Shown here piece after piece: positions 1 through 5,804 of a stretch of DNA of 5,822 nt (position 1 is the first letter of the stretch; every line of letters starts with the position of its first letter). Source of the DNA: an uncultured Deferribacteraceae bacterium (GTDB taxonomy: Bacteria > Chrysiogenota > Deferribacteres > Deferribacterales > Mucispirillaceae); the NCBI GenBank assembly GCA_947039055.1, contig CAMQYB010000139.1:1-5822 (forward strand). The letters are read 5' to 3'. Under the pieces are notes generated by a model. That model was given only the letters and a program-made list of their open reading frames with translations. It was not told the DNA's origin and did no database searches. Made by a program: the position numbers and the translations under genes.

Positions 1-57
1 CTATTATTAGTATTGTTATTTACTACTATTATTATTGTGAGGGTTAAATGGATTTAG
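1..57 (+). CDS. C-terminal tail of an upstream gene, probably a membrane protein (partial)
   Basis: Frame 1 is open from the window edge to TAG at 55-57 and reads LLLVLLFTTIIIVRVKWI. This is a run of Leu/Val/Ile/Thr ending in a short basic tail, which is how the last transmembrane helix of many inner-membrane proteins ends. The low-complexity TATT/TACT run at 1-36 is then simply Leu, Ile and Thr codons. The stop would lie about 10 nt inside the next gene (ATG at 48), an overlap typical of translational coupling. Frame 2 has a stop almost at once, and frame 3 gives a less protein-like run of Tyr before a stop at 43-45. Only 18 codons are visible, so no family can be named. The gene call is an inference that rests on composition. 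Confidence 0.4.
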   Translation, partial: LLLVLLFTTIIIVRVKWI

Positions 58-620
58 ATGTTAAGGATATTTTACTAAAAGAGTTATGGGTTCAAAATAT
101 AGAATTTCATGGACACGCATGTCCAGGTCTTGCGATCGGTTTTAGAGTTGCTTTATATGCGAAAAAACTTTTAGAGTTAGGCAATATTAATGATGGTGGC
201 GATGCTGGCAGTATCGGTGAAATCGGTGATGAAAATATTGTATGTATCGCAGAAACAGATGCGTGTGGAATTGATGCTATTCAATATATTTTAAAAGCAA
301 CTTACGGTTCTGGATCGTTGCGAGTTCATTATAAAGGTAAGCAGGCGTTCTCATTTTACAATAGATTAAACGGACGTTCGTTTAGAATTGTTTATAAAGG
401 TGTAGGCTATGATCTTGAAAGAGCTGAGAGAATGAATTTAATTCTTTCATTAAATGATAGCGAGTTATTTGATCTTACAAAAGTAAAAGAAGATCTACCA
501 GTTAGAGCTGAAATATATAAATCGGTAGAATGTTCTAACTGTTTAGAGAAGACGGCAACTAATGCGATAAAAATAATTGATGGCAAAGATTTCTGTATAG
601 ATTGTGCAGAGATAAATTAA
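48..620 (+). CDS. FmdE family protein (PF02663) with C-terminal zinc finger
   Basis: 190 residues, no signal peptide or membrane segment, so cytoplasmic. Residues 20-33 hold the family hallmark FHGHACPGLAIGFR (H21, H23, C25). The second core motif is at 69-79, E-T-D-A-C-G-I-D-A-I-Q, with C73. Residues 83-103 correspond to the usual glycine-rich loop followed by G-K-x-A-F-x-F. The C-terminus carries CSNC (162-165) and CIDC (183-186), matching the treble-clef zinc finger known in this family. FmdE was named from an accessory protein of molybdenum formylmethanofuran dehydrogenase operons. In bacteria the biochemical role is unsettled, and a metal-binding or metal-handling function is the usual inference. 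The loop departs from the GCTxGKGNL that I recall as typical: here it is KATYGSGSL, without the Cys. The RBS-like GAGGG at 39-43 lies 4 nt before the ATG. It precedes a FecCD-type importer, a pairing I recall from other anaerobes. Family assignment is firm; function is not. Confidence 0.9.
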   Translation: MDLDVKDILLKELWVQNIEFHGHACPGLAIGFRVALYAKKLLELGNINDGGDAGSIGEIGDENIVCIAETDACGIDAIQYILKATYGSGSLRVHYKGKQAFSFYNRLNGRSFRIVYKGVGYDLERAERMNLILSLNDSELFDLTKVKEDLPVRAEIYKSVECSNCLEKTATNAIKIIDGKDFCIDCAEIN

Positions 621-649
621 GAGTTGGCGTTACAAGTTCACTGATATGA

Positions 650-680
650 GTTGTTATAAATTTTGATAACTACTGATAAT
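650..680 (+). promoter_or_regulatory. possible promoter for the ABC importer genes
   Basis: The 79-nt gap after the FmdE gene contains TTGTTA (651-656, 4 of 6 to the sigma-70 -35 box), an 18-nt spacer, and GATAAT (675-680, 5 of 6 to TATAAT). It also contains an imperfect inverted repeat, GTTGTTAT (650-657) and ATAACTAC (666-673), 7 of 8 pairs with an 8-nt loop, that overlaps the putative promoter and could be an operator. In DNA this AT-rich such matches are easy to find. The genes may equally be transcribed through from the FmdE gene. Confidence 0.25.
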
Positions 681-685
681 ATTAT

Positions 686-693
686 AGAAGAGG
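686..693 (+). promoter_or_regulatory. ribosome binding site that fixes a TTG start
   Basis: AGAAGAGG ends 6 nt before TTG at 700. No in-frame ATG or GTG lies between the upstream in-frame stop (TAG at 685-687) and this TTG. The next in-frame Met (about residue 59) would remove the whole signal peptide. The site therefore supports initiation at TTG. Confidence 0.75.
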
Positions 694-699
694 TTTAGA

Positions 700-1890
700 T
701 TGAAAAAGTTAAGTATTACTATTTTTATTTTGTTTGCGATCGTGGTATCTAGCTATGCAAATGGTGTTGATAAAAGTTATTATATCGTTAAAGATATGCG
801 AGGCGTTGATGTTAAAATACAGAAAGATTTGAAACGTATTGCAACAATTGATGATGGATTTGTTGAAAGTGTGATGACATATTTAGGAGTTGTCGATAAA
901 GTTATATCTATCGGTTCATGGTCGATGAAGAGACGATATAAATATGAAAGTTATACCTCTGATAAAGAGAAACCTACATATCTTTTCGGCTTAAATACAG
1001 CACTTATGTTAAACCCTAATCTTGAAGAGTTGTCATGTATTAACTCTCCTCAAGGCAATATTATAAATTATGAAACGCTTGTGAAATCTAAACCTGAGTT
1101 AGTAATACTTAGAGTTGGAGATTGCACGGTTAGAGGTGGCAATCAAGAACATATAGATAAAACGATCGCAACGATTGAAAAATTAGGGATACCTTTATTT
1201 GTATTATATTCACCTAACTATCTAAAATTGAACGGCACTAAATCGTTGAAAGATGAGATCTATGCATTAGGTAAAGTGTTTAACAAATCTAAAGAAGTGG
1301 AGGCGTTATATAAATATCTGCTTTCAGTAGAAGAGTTAGTACGGAAGAGAACTAAAGGTGTAAAATTAAAAGATAAAAGCAAGGTATTATATTTAGGTTT
1401 AAGTTCATCAGCGTTATCAGATGGTGGTGTTGGACTTGTATCAGGCGATGCTGCAGAGACTTATATCGTTGAAGATATCGTGAACGCTGATAACGTTTAT
1501 AATGGTAGCACGGCTAGAGTTCTATTTAGTGCTGAGCAGTTATATTCGATTAACCCTGAGGTTATAATACTTTTTACATCTAACGGGTTTCATACAAAAG
1601 ATAAGTTATATAATAAAAAAGATTATAAAAAATTGAGCAAACTTAAAGCTATCAAAAATAAGAGAGTTTACTCTTTAGCATTTAATCCGATGTACTGTTC
1701 GATCAGATTAGAGTATCCGATTGATATGTTGATTGTTGCAAAAGCATCATATCCAGAACTGTTTAAAGATATCAAAGTTCATGAGTGGATATTAGATTTT
1801 TATAAGAGTGTTTACTCAGTTGATGATGCAACAGCTATTAAGTTAAGATCTAGTCAGATGTTAGATTGGACGGTAGATGATGATTTTTAA
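700..1890 (+). CDS. periplasmic substrate-binding protein of an iron-complex/cobalamin-type ABC importer (PF01497)
   Basis: 396 residues starting at TTG. Residues 1-20 form a signal peptide: MKK, a hydrophobic core to about V16, then SSYA with likely cleavage after A20. There is no lipobox Cys, so the mature protein should be a free periplasmic protein rather than a lipoprotein. The PF01497 pattern is visible: an early 'xRIATID...ESVMTYLGVVDKVISIG' segment at about 46-73, paired strands in KPELVILR (131-138) and INPEVIILF in the second lobe, and a conserved C-terminal stretch starting Y332-C-S-I-R-L-E-Y-P-I-D-M343. It captures a metal chelate or tetrapyrrole and delivers it to the FecCD permease encoded next. 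Cys at 113, 142 and 333 are unusual enough in a small periplasmic protein to suggest a disulfide or ligand role (inference). The stop lies inside the start of the permease gene, so the two are probably translationally coupled. The exact substrate is unknown. Confidence 0.92.
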   Translation: MKKLSITIFILFAIVVSSYANGVDKSYYIVKDMRGVDVKIQKDLKRIATIDDGFVESVMTYLGVVDKVISIGSWSMKRRYKYESYTSDKEKPTYLFGLNTALMLNPNLEELSCINSPQGNIINYETLVKSKPELVILRVGDCTVRGGNQEHIDKTIATIEKLGIPLFVLYSPNYLKLNGTKSLKDEIYALGKVFNKSKEVEALYKYLLSVEELVRKRTKGVKLKDKSKVLYLGLSSSALSDGGVGLVSGDAAETYIVEDIVNADNVYNGSTARVLFSAEQLYSINPEVIILFTSNGFHTKDKLYNKKDYKKLSKLKAIKNKRVYSLAFNPMYCSIRLEYPIDMLIVAKASYPELFKDIKVHEWILDFYKSVYSVDDATAIKLRSSQMLDWTVDDDF

Positions 1891-2902
1891 AAATAATATT
1901 CGTAAAAAGTTTTTCATATATTTTTTACTTATTTTACTTTTTATAACGGTTTCTGTATCGCTTATGATAGGAAGTTATATGGTGTCATTTACTGATACGC
2001 TATCTATTGTTTTAAATAAATTATTCTCATTCACATTTTCAAATTATTCAGATACTTATGAAGTAATAGTTTGGGATATTAGAGCACCAAGAATTTTGAT
2101 GGCAGTTTTTACAGGTATTGCTCTATCTATTGCTGGAGTAATCTATCAAAGTATATTTCGCAATCCAATAGTTGAGCCGTATATTTTAGGCGTATCATCA
2201 GGTGCTGCATTTGGAGCATCATTAGGTATTGTCTATCCGTTTTTTTCAGTCGGTGTAAAATTATTTGCATTTGTTTTTGCAATGTTGTCATTAATTATAT
2301 CTTACTCATTAGCGTATAGACGTGACAGAACGCCTATTGTGTCATTAATTTTATCAGGCATAATTATCGGCTCAATTTTTACAGCTTTAGTTTCAATATT
2401 AAAATATCTATCAGATGATACAGAGTTGAGAGAGATTGTTTTTTGGATGATGGGTGGAATGTATTACTCATCATGGAACGATGTTTTTATAAATGGTATC
2501 GCTGTTGTGGCAATATTTTTATTGATGTGGTTACTCTCATGGAAGTTGAATATTTTATCAATGGGTGACGATACTGCAAGATCATTAGGTGTAAGTCCAG
2601 AGTTGTATAAAGCGATATTTATCACATCGGCAACTTTTATAACTGCGATGATTGTATCAACAGTTGGTATAATCGCATGGGTGGGTTTAATGATTCCACA
2701 CATGGCAAGAATGTTGGTTGGTGCAGATAATAGATATCTTCTGCCAACAGCAGGGTTGCTTGGAGCTGTGTATATAGTTATCTGCGATACGCTTGCAAGA
2801 ATGGTGATGGAGTCTGAAATTCCAATAGGTATTATTACCTCAATTATCGGTGCACCGTTTTTATTATGGTTGTTAAGATCAAAATCAGAGAAGGTGTATT
2901 GA
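1877..2902 (+). CDS. FecCD/BtuC-type ABC importer permease (PF01032)
   Basis: 341 residues, the usual size for this family, highly hydrophobic throughout and expected to have about ten transmembrane helices. Family signatures appear in order. R69-A-P-R72 opens a segment running to the F-R-N-P block at 94-97, followed by Y102-I-L-G-V-S-S-G-A110. D-T-A-R-S-L-G-V is in the middle; this cytoplasmic loop includes the ATPase-coupling region. Then come V269-G-L-M-I-P-H-M-A-R278 and P316-I-G-I-...-G-A-P-F-L-L-W-L near the end. Nothing is missing, so it looks functional; the gene encodes one subunit that would act as a homodimer. ATG occurs twice in tandem (1877 and 1880) and both are in frame. The weak GGACGG at 1868-1873 sits better for the second, which would shorten the protein by one residue. 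It overlaps the binding-protein gene by 11-14 nt and stops 1 nt before the ATPase gene. Confidence 0.95.
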   Translation: MMIFKNNIRKKFFIYFLLILLFITVSVSLMIGSYMVSFTDTLSIVLNKLFSFTFSNYSDTYEVIVWDIRAPRILMAVFTGIALSIAGVIYQSIFRNPIVEPYILGVSSGAAFGASLGIVYPFFSVGVKLFAFVFAMLSLIISYSLAYRRDRTPIVSLILSGIIIGSIFTALVSILKYLSDDTELREIVFWMMGGMYYSSWNDVFINGIAVVAIFLLMWLLSWKLNILSMGDDTARSLGVSPELYKAIFITSATFITAMIVSTVGIIAWVGLMIPHMARMLVGADNRYLLPTAGLLGAVYIVICDTLARMVMESEIPIGIITSIIGAPFLLWLLRSKSEKVY

Positions 2903-2903
2903 T

Positions 2904-3671
2904 ATGATCGAGATCAAAAACTTATCATTTAGTTACGGCGAAAAAAAAGTTTTAGATAATATAAGCTTATCGATGGAGAAGGGTAAACTACATGGATTAC
3001 TTGGTCGCAACGGAAGTGGTAAAAGTACGTTATTTAAATGTTGCCTAAAATTTCTAAAAGTAGGTGATAATAATATTTTGGTATCAGATATTGATATTCA
3101 AAATATATCTATAAAAGATTTATCAAAGTTAATCGCCTATCTACCTCAAGATCATGAGCAATCATTTTTATGGAAAGTTAAAGAGATAGTTTTAATGGGC
3201 AGAACGCCACACATGAAAGGAGTGTTCGGTTTAGATAAAGATGATTATAATATTATATATTCGAAGCTAGAGTTATTAGATATATTGGATCTTGCTGAGG
3301 TGTCATTTAATGAACTTTCAGGTGGACAGAAACAGTTAGTGATGATAGCAAGAGCGTTAGCACAAGAGACTCCAATAATTTTTCTTGATGAGCCAACGTC
3401 GGCTTTAGATTTTAGTAATCAGCTTATGATATGGCGAATGTTAAAACGTATATCAGATACAGGGATAACTATTGTTGTATGCACTCATGATCCTAATCAT
3501 ATTTTATGGTACTGCGATAATGTGATCGCTATTGATAACGGTACGATTTTAGCAGCAGGTGATACGGCTACTATTTTAAACGAAAAACTACTGTATGATA
3601 TCTATAAAAATAAGTATAGAATTGAGACAATTGGCGATCAAAAAATTATTTATCCAGAATCGTTTCTGTAA
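2904..3671 (+). CDS. ATP-binding subunit of the FecCD-type ABC importer
   Basis: 255 residues, a complete nucleotide-binding domain of the FecE/BtuD/FhuC kind. Visible motifs: Y11 as the likely A-loop aromatic, Walker A G34-R-N-G-S-G-K-S-T42 (Arg where Pro is more common), Q-loop Q82, signature L138-S-G-G-Q142, Walker B I158-I-F-L-D-E-P164 with catalytic E163, D-loop S166-A-L-D169 and switch H195. All catalytic residues are present. It sits on the cytoplasmic face and powers import through the neighbouring permease. The start is 1 nt after the permease stop, preceded by AGAGAAGG (2887-2894) with 9-nt spacing. It ends in TAA followed at once by an in-frame TAG. Family and partner are clear; the substrate is set by the binding protein and is not known. 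Confidence 0.95.
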   Translation: MIEIKNLSFSYGEKKVLDNISLSMEKGKLHGLLGRNGSGKSTLFKCCLKFLKVGDNNILVSDIDIQNISIKDLSKLIAYLPQDHEQSFLWKVKEIVLMGRTPHMKGVFGLDKDDYNIIYSKLELLDILDLAEVSFNELSGGQKQLVMIARALAQETPIIFLDEPTSALDFSNQLMIWRMLKRISDTGITIVVCTHDPNHILWYCDNVIAIDNGTILAAGDTATILNEKLLYDIYKNKYRIETIGDQKIIYPESFL

Positions 3672-3673
3672 TA

Positions 3674-3692
3674 GATAATCATCTGCATTATA
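3674..3692. promoter_or_regulatory. Fur-box-like sequence, copy 1
   Basis: GATAATCATCTGCATTATA, two nt after the ATPase stop codon, matches the classical 19-bp Fur box GATAATGATAATCATTATC at 14 of 19 positions by hand count, including a perfect first hexamer and CATTAT in the third. The two halves share only an ATAAT/ATTAT inverted repeat. Iron uptake and tonB operons are standard Fur targets, which makes the match credible. The AT-rich background makes chance matches more likely. Confidence 0.35.
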
Positions 3693-3760
3693 CAACCTAA
3701 TAATTAGTCTTTAGCGTGGAATATAATTAATGATAATTTAAAGATTAATAATGTATCGGT

Positions 3761-3788
3761 TTCATAATTATCATAGTTATGATATAGT
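3761..3788 (+). promoter_or_regulatory. weak promoter candidate overlapping Fur-like copy 2
   Basis: TTCATA (3761-3766, 4 of 6 to TTGACA), a 16-nt spacer and TATAGT (3783-3788, 5 of 6 to TATAAT). The inverted repeat fills the space between the two hexamers, the classic geometry for repression. It would give exbB a leader of roughly 200 nt. Matches of this quality are common in such AT-rich DNA. Confidence 0.22.
3762..3782. promoter_or_regulatory. Fur-box-like inverted repeat, copy 2 (candidate operator of exbB-exbD-tonB)
   Basis: The core is CATAATTAT-C-ATAGTTATG (3763-3781). It is a 9-1-9 inverted repeat with one mismatched pair, and the flanking T3762/A3782 extend it to 10-1-10. The 9-1-9 architecture is that of the Fur box, and 13 of 19 positions match the E. 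coli consensus. It lies about 217 nt before the exbB start and about 90 nt after copy 1. As RNA it would be a very weak, all-A/T hairpin, so a protein-binding site is the better reading. It could also serve another dimeric regulator. Confidence 0.42.
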
Positions 3789-3942
3789 GATCTTTATATT
3801 TTAATATATGTTTAATATGTATATTTACGATTAAAACTTTTTTATGATATAGTTTTGATATTATTTTTAATAAACATTTAGTTTAAGTACGTTTTGAACG
3901 ATATTCTATACTGTAGTGTATGTTTTAAGTTTTTATTTAAGT

Positions 3943-3971
3943 TAATAGATTAGAGAAAATTTTTATATAAT
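3943..3971 (+). promoter_or_regulatory. possible proximal promoter of exbB-exbD-tonB
   Basis: TTAATA (3943-3948, 4 of 6 to the -35 consensus), a 17-nt spacer and a perfect TATAAT (3966-3971). Transcription would start near 3978, leaving about 20 nt of leader that includes the GGAGG site. The spacing is good, but the AT-rich setting lowers its weight. It lies about 160 nt downstream of the nearer Fur-like site, so simple repression from there would not be expected. Confidence 0.28.
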
Positions 3972-3980
3972 TAAATTGTT

Positions 3981-3987
3981 GTGGAGG
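3981..3987 (+). promoter_or_regulatory. ribosome binding site of exbB (decides the start)
   Basis: GTGGAGG contains GGAGG at 3983-3987. The GTG at 3981 is in frame with exbB and could be mistaken for its start, but it is part of this Shine-Dalgarno sequence and has no good site of its own upstream. The ATG at 3999 lies 11 nt downstream and is preferred. Confidence 0.75.
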
Positions 3988-3998
3988 AAATTGATAAA

Positions 3999-4610
3999 AT
4001 GTTAGAGGTTATTCAAAAGGGTGGGATCACGATGTATCCTATTATCCTGTTATCAATAATGTCGGTGGCTATATTTTTGGAAAGATTATTTATGTTAACA
4101 AGGAATAGATATGTTCCAAAATCTTTAGAAGCACAGTTGATATTGCTTTTAAAGAAAGGTTCAGTAGATGAAGCAAAAGCAATTGTTATGAATGATGACT
4201 CATCACTTGCAAAAGTTACGAATGTGATAATCGACAATATGAATTTACCACTAAGTAGATTATTAGAAATGGCAGAAGAAGCAGGCAGGATAGAAGTTGC
4301 TAAATTAGATAGATTTCAACAATCGTTATTGACTATAGTTGCGATAGCACCGTTACTAGGATTACTAGGGACGGTATTTGGTATGATCGGAATATTTGAC
4401 GTAATCGCTTTACAAGGCACAGGTAATGCACAAGAGTTATCAGTTGGTATTGCAGAAGCTTTAGTTACAACGGCTGCTGGTTTAGTTGTTGCGATCCCTA
4501 CACAGTTTTTCTATCACATTGTTCATTCACGTGCTGAGGTATGTATTAGGGCTCTTGAGGAGGCAGTGTCAAGAATAGTGAATACTGTTATACAAGAGGA
4601 GAAAAAATGA
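3999..4610 (+). CDS. exbB: ExbB/TolQ-family proton channel subunit, most likely ExbB
   Basis: 203 residues from ATG 3999; a longer form from GTG 3981 would have 209. The N-terminus MLEVIQKGGITMYPIILLSI is typical of short ExbB proteins, with a first membrane helix at about 12-30 ending in L-E-R. A cytoplasmic domain follows, then helices at about 110-134 and 148-170. The signature A117-P-L-L-G-L-L-G-T125-V-F-G and G150-I-A-E153-A-L-V-T-T158-A-A-G-L are present. T125, E153 and T158 line up with E. coli ExbB T148, E176 and T181, all with the same offset of 23, so the channel-lining residues are conserved. With ExbD it forms the inner-membrane motor that energises TonB. It overlaps exbD by 4 nt (ATGA). 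TolQ is a close paralogue; the TonB-like third gene and the absence of tolA, tolB or pal favour ExbB. Confidence 0.9.
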   Translation: MLEVIQKGGITMYPIILLSIMSVAIFLERLFMLTRNRYVPKSLEAQLILLLKKGSVDEAKAIVMNDDSSLAKVTNVIIDNMNLPLSRLLEMAEEAGRIEVAKLDRFQQSLLTIVAIAPLLGLLGTVFGMIGIFDVIALQGTGNAQELSVGIAEALVTTAAGLVVAIPTQFFYHIVHSRAEVCIRALEEAVSRIVNTVIQEEKK

Positions 4611-5008
4611 AATTCAAAGATAGAGCAAAAAACTCTAGTTTAGGTATTAATATTACTCCTTTGATAGATATTGTATTTATTCTGCTTATCTTTTTTGCTG
4701 TAACGACATCTTTTATTGCAAGTAACGCTATTAAGGTTGATCTACCACAGGCTAAAGGTGAGGCTGTTGAACAGAACACAAATATCCGTGTAGCTATCAA
4801 TAGCGAGGGTGTTATATATGTGGACGGTCAACCGTTTGATGATCCAGATTTGAAAACACGTTTACAGATAATGAAAGAGTCTAATCCAGAGGCGATTGTT
4901 ATTATAGAGGCTGATGAGTTATCAACTCATGGCAAATTGGTTTTTGTTATTGATACGGCAAGAAGTGTGGATTTCATGCGTTTTGCGATAGCTACCGAGG
5001 AGCGTTAG
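4607..5008 (+). CDS. exbD: ExbD/TolR-family biopolymer transport protein, most likely ExbD
   Basis: 133 residues, normal length. A short cytoplasmic N-terminus leads into a single membrane helix, I14-N-I-T-P-L-I-D21-I-V-F-I-L-L-I-F-F. D21 is the essential protonatable Asp, equivalent to E. coli ExbD D25. The periplasmic part contains V44-D-L-P47, then the alternating strands VAINSEGVIYVDGQ, IVIIEADELSTHGKLVFVIDTARS and a final MRFAIATE, the usual ExbD fold pattern. It couples proton flow to TonB together with ExbB. It is translationally coupled to exbB through ATGA, with AGAGGAG (4595-4601) 5 nt before the start. The stop is 7 nt before tonB. As with exbB, a TolR identity cannot be fully excluded. 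Confidence 0.9.
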   Translation: MKFKDRAKNSSLGINITPLIDIVFILLIFFAVTTSFIASNAIKVDLPQAKGEAVEQNTNIRVAINSEGVIYVDGQPFDDPDLKTRLQIMKESNPEAIVIIEADELSTHGKLVFVIDTARSVDFMRFAIATEER

Positions 5009-5015
5009 AAATAAA

Positions 5016-5804
5016 GTGAGATATTTTTCATTATTTATTCTAATATCTATGACAATTCATTTAATGATGATTGTTTTTATACCTGTGTTTAATACTCTGC
5101 ATCAAGTAGAGAGTGTTATACCTATTGACGTTGTAATTTTAGATATTAAAAAAGAACAGATTTTTTCAGCAGCACCTAAAGAAAGGATTACCGTTCCAGT
5201 TACAACGACAGCTCCAGTTGTAAAAAAGGCTGAACCGTTAAATACTAAACCTAAGGTTGAGGATAAAATTGTTGAACCATCAGGATCAGCAAAACCTCTT
5301 ATATTGCCAGATATTGATATCCCTAAATCATTGGTAGATAGTGATAAAACTGTTGCATTACCAGATATCGAAGATATACCGTCTATAGAAAACCCTAATA
5401 CGTTTAAAGGTCCTGATGTTGATAGTGAGTTAAAAAGCCAAGATAATAGTAAGGTTGCATCAAAGAATGATGGAGCAAAACCTAAGGGATCATCAGATAC
5501 AAGTGGTGCAGATATCGGTACGGATTTTTTCAATTTTGATCAAAAACCGACTAATAATAGATCAATTGTACAAACTCCACCTATACCTACTTTTTCACTT
5601 AGCAATGATGCAACTATCAGAGTGAAGTTTATAATTGATAAGCTTGGTAACACAAAAAATATTCAGTATGTTACACGAAGTTCAGCTATTGTTGAAGAGC
5701 TTGCTAGAGATTATGTATCTAAATTAAAATTCAATTCCGTAGTGTATGATAATCCAGACTCAGCACAGATAACTATCCAGTTTAAAGTGAGAGTAGGGAA
5801 GTAG
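5016..5804 (+). CDS. tonB: TonB-family energy transducer
   Basis: 262 residues from GTG 5016, the first possible start in this frame; GAGGAG at 4997-5002 is 13 nt upstream, rather far. A single N-terminal membrane anchor (about 4-24) carries S11-M-T-I-H15, the S-x-x-x-H arrangement of the TonB anchor (S16/H20 in E. coli), with which ExbB-ExbD interact. A long Pro/Lys/Asp/Ser-rich periplasmic linker follows (about 50-190), less proline-dense than in E. coli. It includes two related blocks, LPDIDIPKS (97-105) and LPDIEDIPS (115-123). From about 190 a TonB C-terminal-like domain starts at P-P-I-P-T-F-S-L and continues with ATIRVKFIIDKLGNTKNIQYV, a helical stretch ELARDYVSKLKF and a last strand AQITIQFKVRV. 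No clear YP motif is seen. It would transmit energy to an outer-membrane receptor. The third position after exbB-exbD supports TonB over TolA. Confidence 0.85.
   Translation: MRYFSLFILISMTIHLMMIVFIPVFNTLHQVESVIPIDVVILDIKKEQIFSAAPKERITVPVTTTAPVVKKAEPLNTKPKVEDKIVEPSGSAKPLILPDIDIPKSLVDSDKTVALPDIEDIPSIENPNTFKGPDVDSELKSQDNSKVASKNDGAKPKGSSDTSGADIGTDFFNFDQKPTNNRSIVQTPPIPTFSLSNDATIRVKFIIDKLGNTKNIQYVTRSSAIVEELARDYVSKLKFNSVVYDNPDSAQITIQFKVRVGK

Larger units (their letters stand above)
3672..3998 (+). other. intergenic region between the ABC importer and exbB
   Basis: About 300 nt that is even richer in A+T than its surroundings, with no open frame of useful length on either strand. It holds two Fur-operator-like sequences, two weak promoter candidates and the exbB ribosome binding site (listed separately). 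I see no GC-rich hairpin followed by T residues, so no convincing intrinsic terminator ends the ABC operon. Read-through into exbB remains possible. Confidence 0.7.

Noticed and set aside
1..36. TATT/TACT-rich run as a microsatellite or repeat array
   Set aside because: It is irregular and is explained by Leu, Ile and Thr codons of a membrane helix in frame 1.
665..687. Fur box in the gap before the binding-protein gene
   Set aside because: GATAA repeats are present, but the best 19-mers I could align match the Fur consensus at only about 10 positions, little above what AT-rich sequence gives.
2464..2703. 79-codon open frame on the - strand inside the permease gene
   Set aside because: The + strand frame carries clear FecCD motifs here; the antisense product has no recognisable motif.
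3722..3727. Perfect TATAAT as a promoter -10 box
   Set aside because: No acceptable -35 hexamer lies 16-18 nt upstream and there is no extended -10 TG in the right place.
3833..3856. AAAACT ... AGTTTT inverted repeat with a 12-nt loop as a terminator
   Set aside because: The stem is six pairs with only one G-C pair, and the T run does not follow directly. It is too weak for an intrinsic terminator and is expected by chance in such AT-rich DNA.
4013..4800. Two short - strand open frames opposite exbB and exbD
   Set aside because: Both are covered by well-recognised + strand genes and have no family features of their own.
5102..5533. 143-codon open frame on the - strand across the tonB linker
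   Set aside because: It lies wholly opposite the tonB coding frame in a low-complexity linker, shows no recognisable family pattern, and all surrounding genes run on the + strand. It is most likely a shadow of the real gene.
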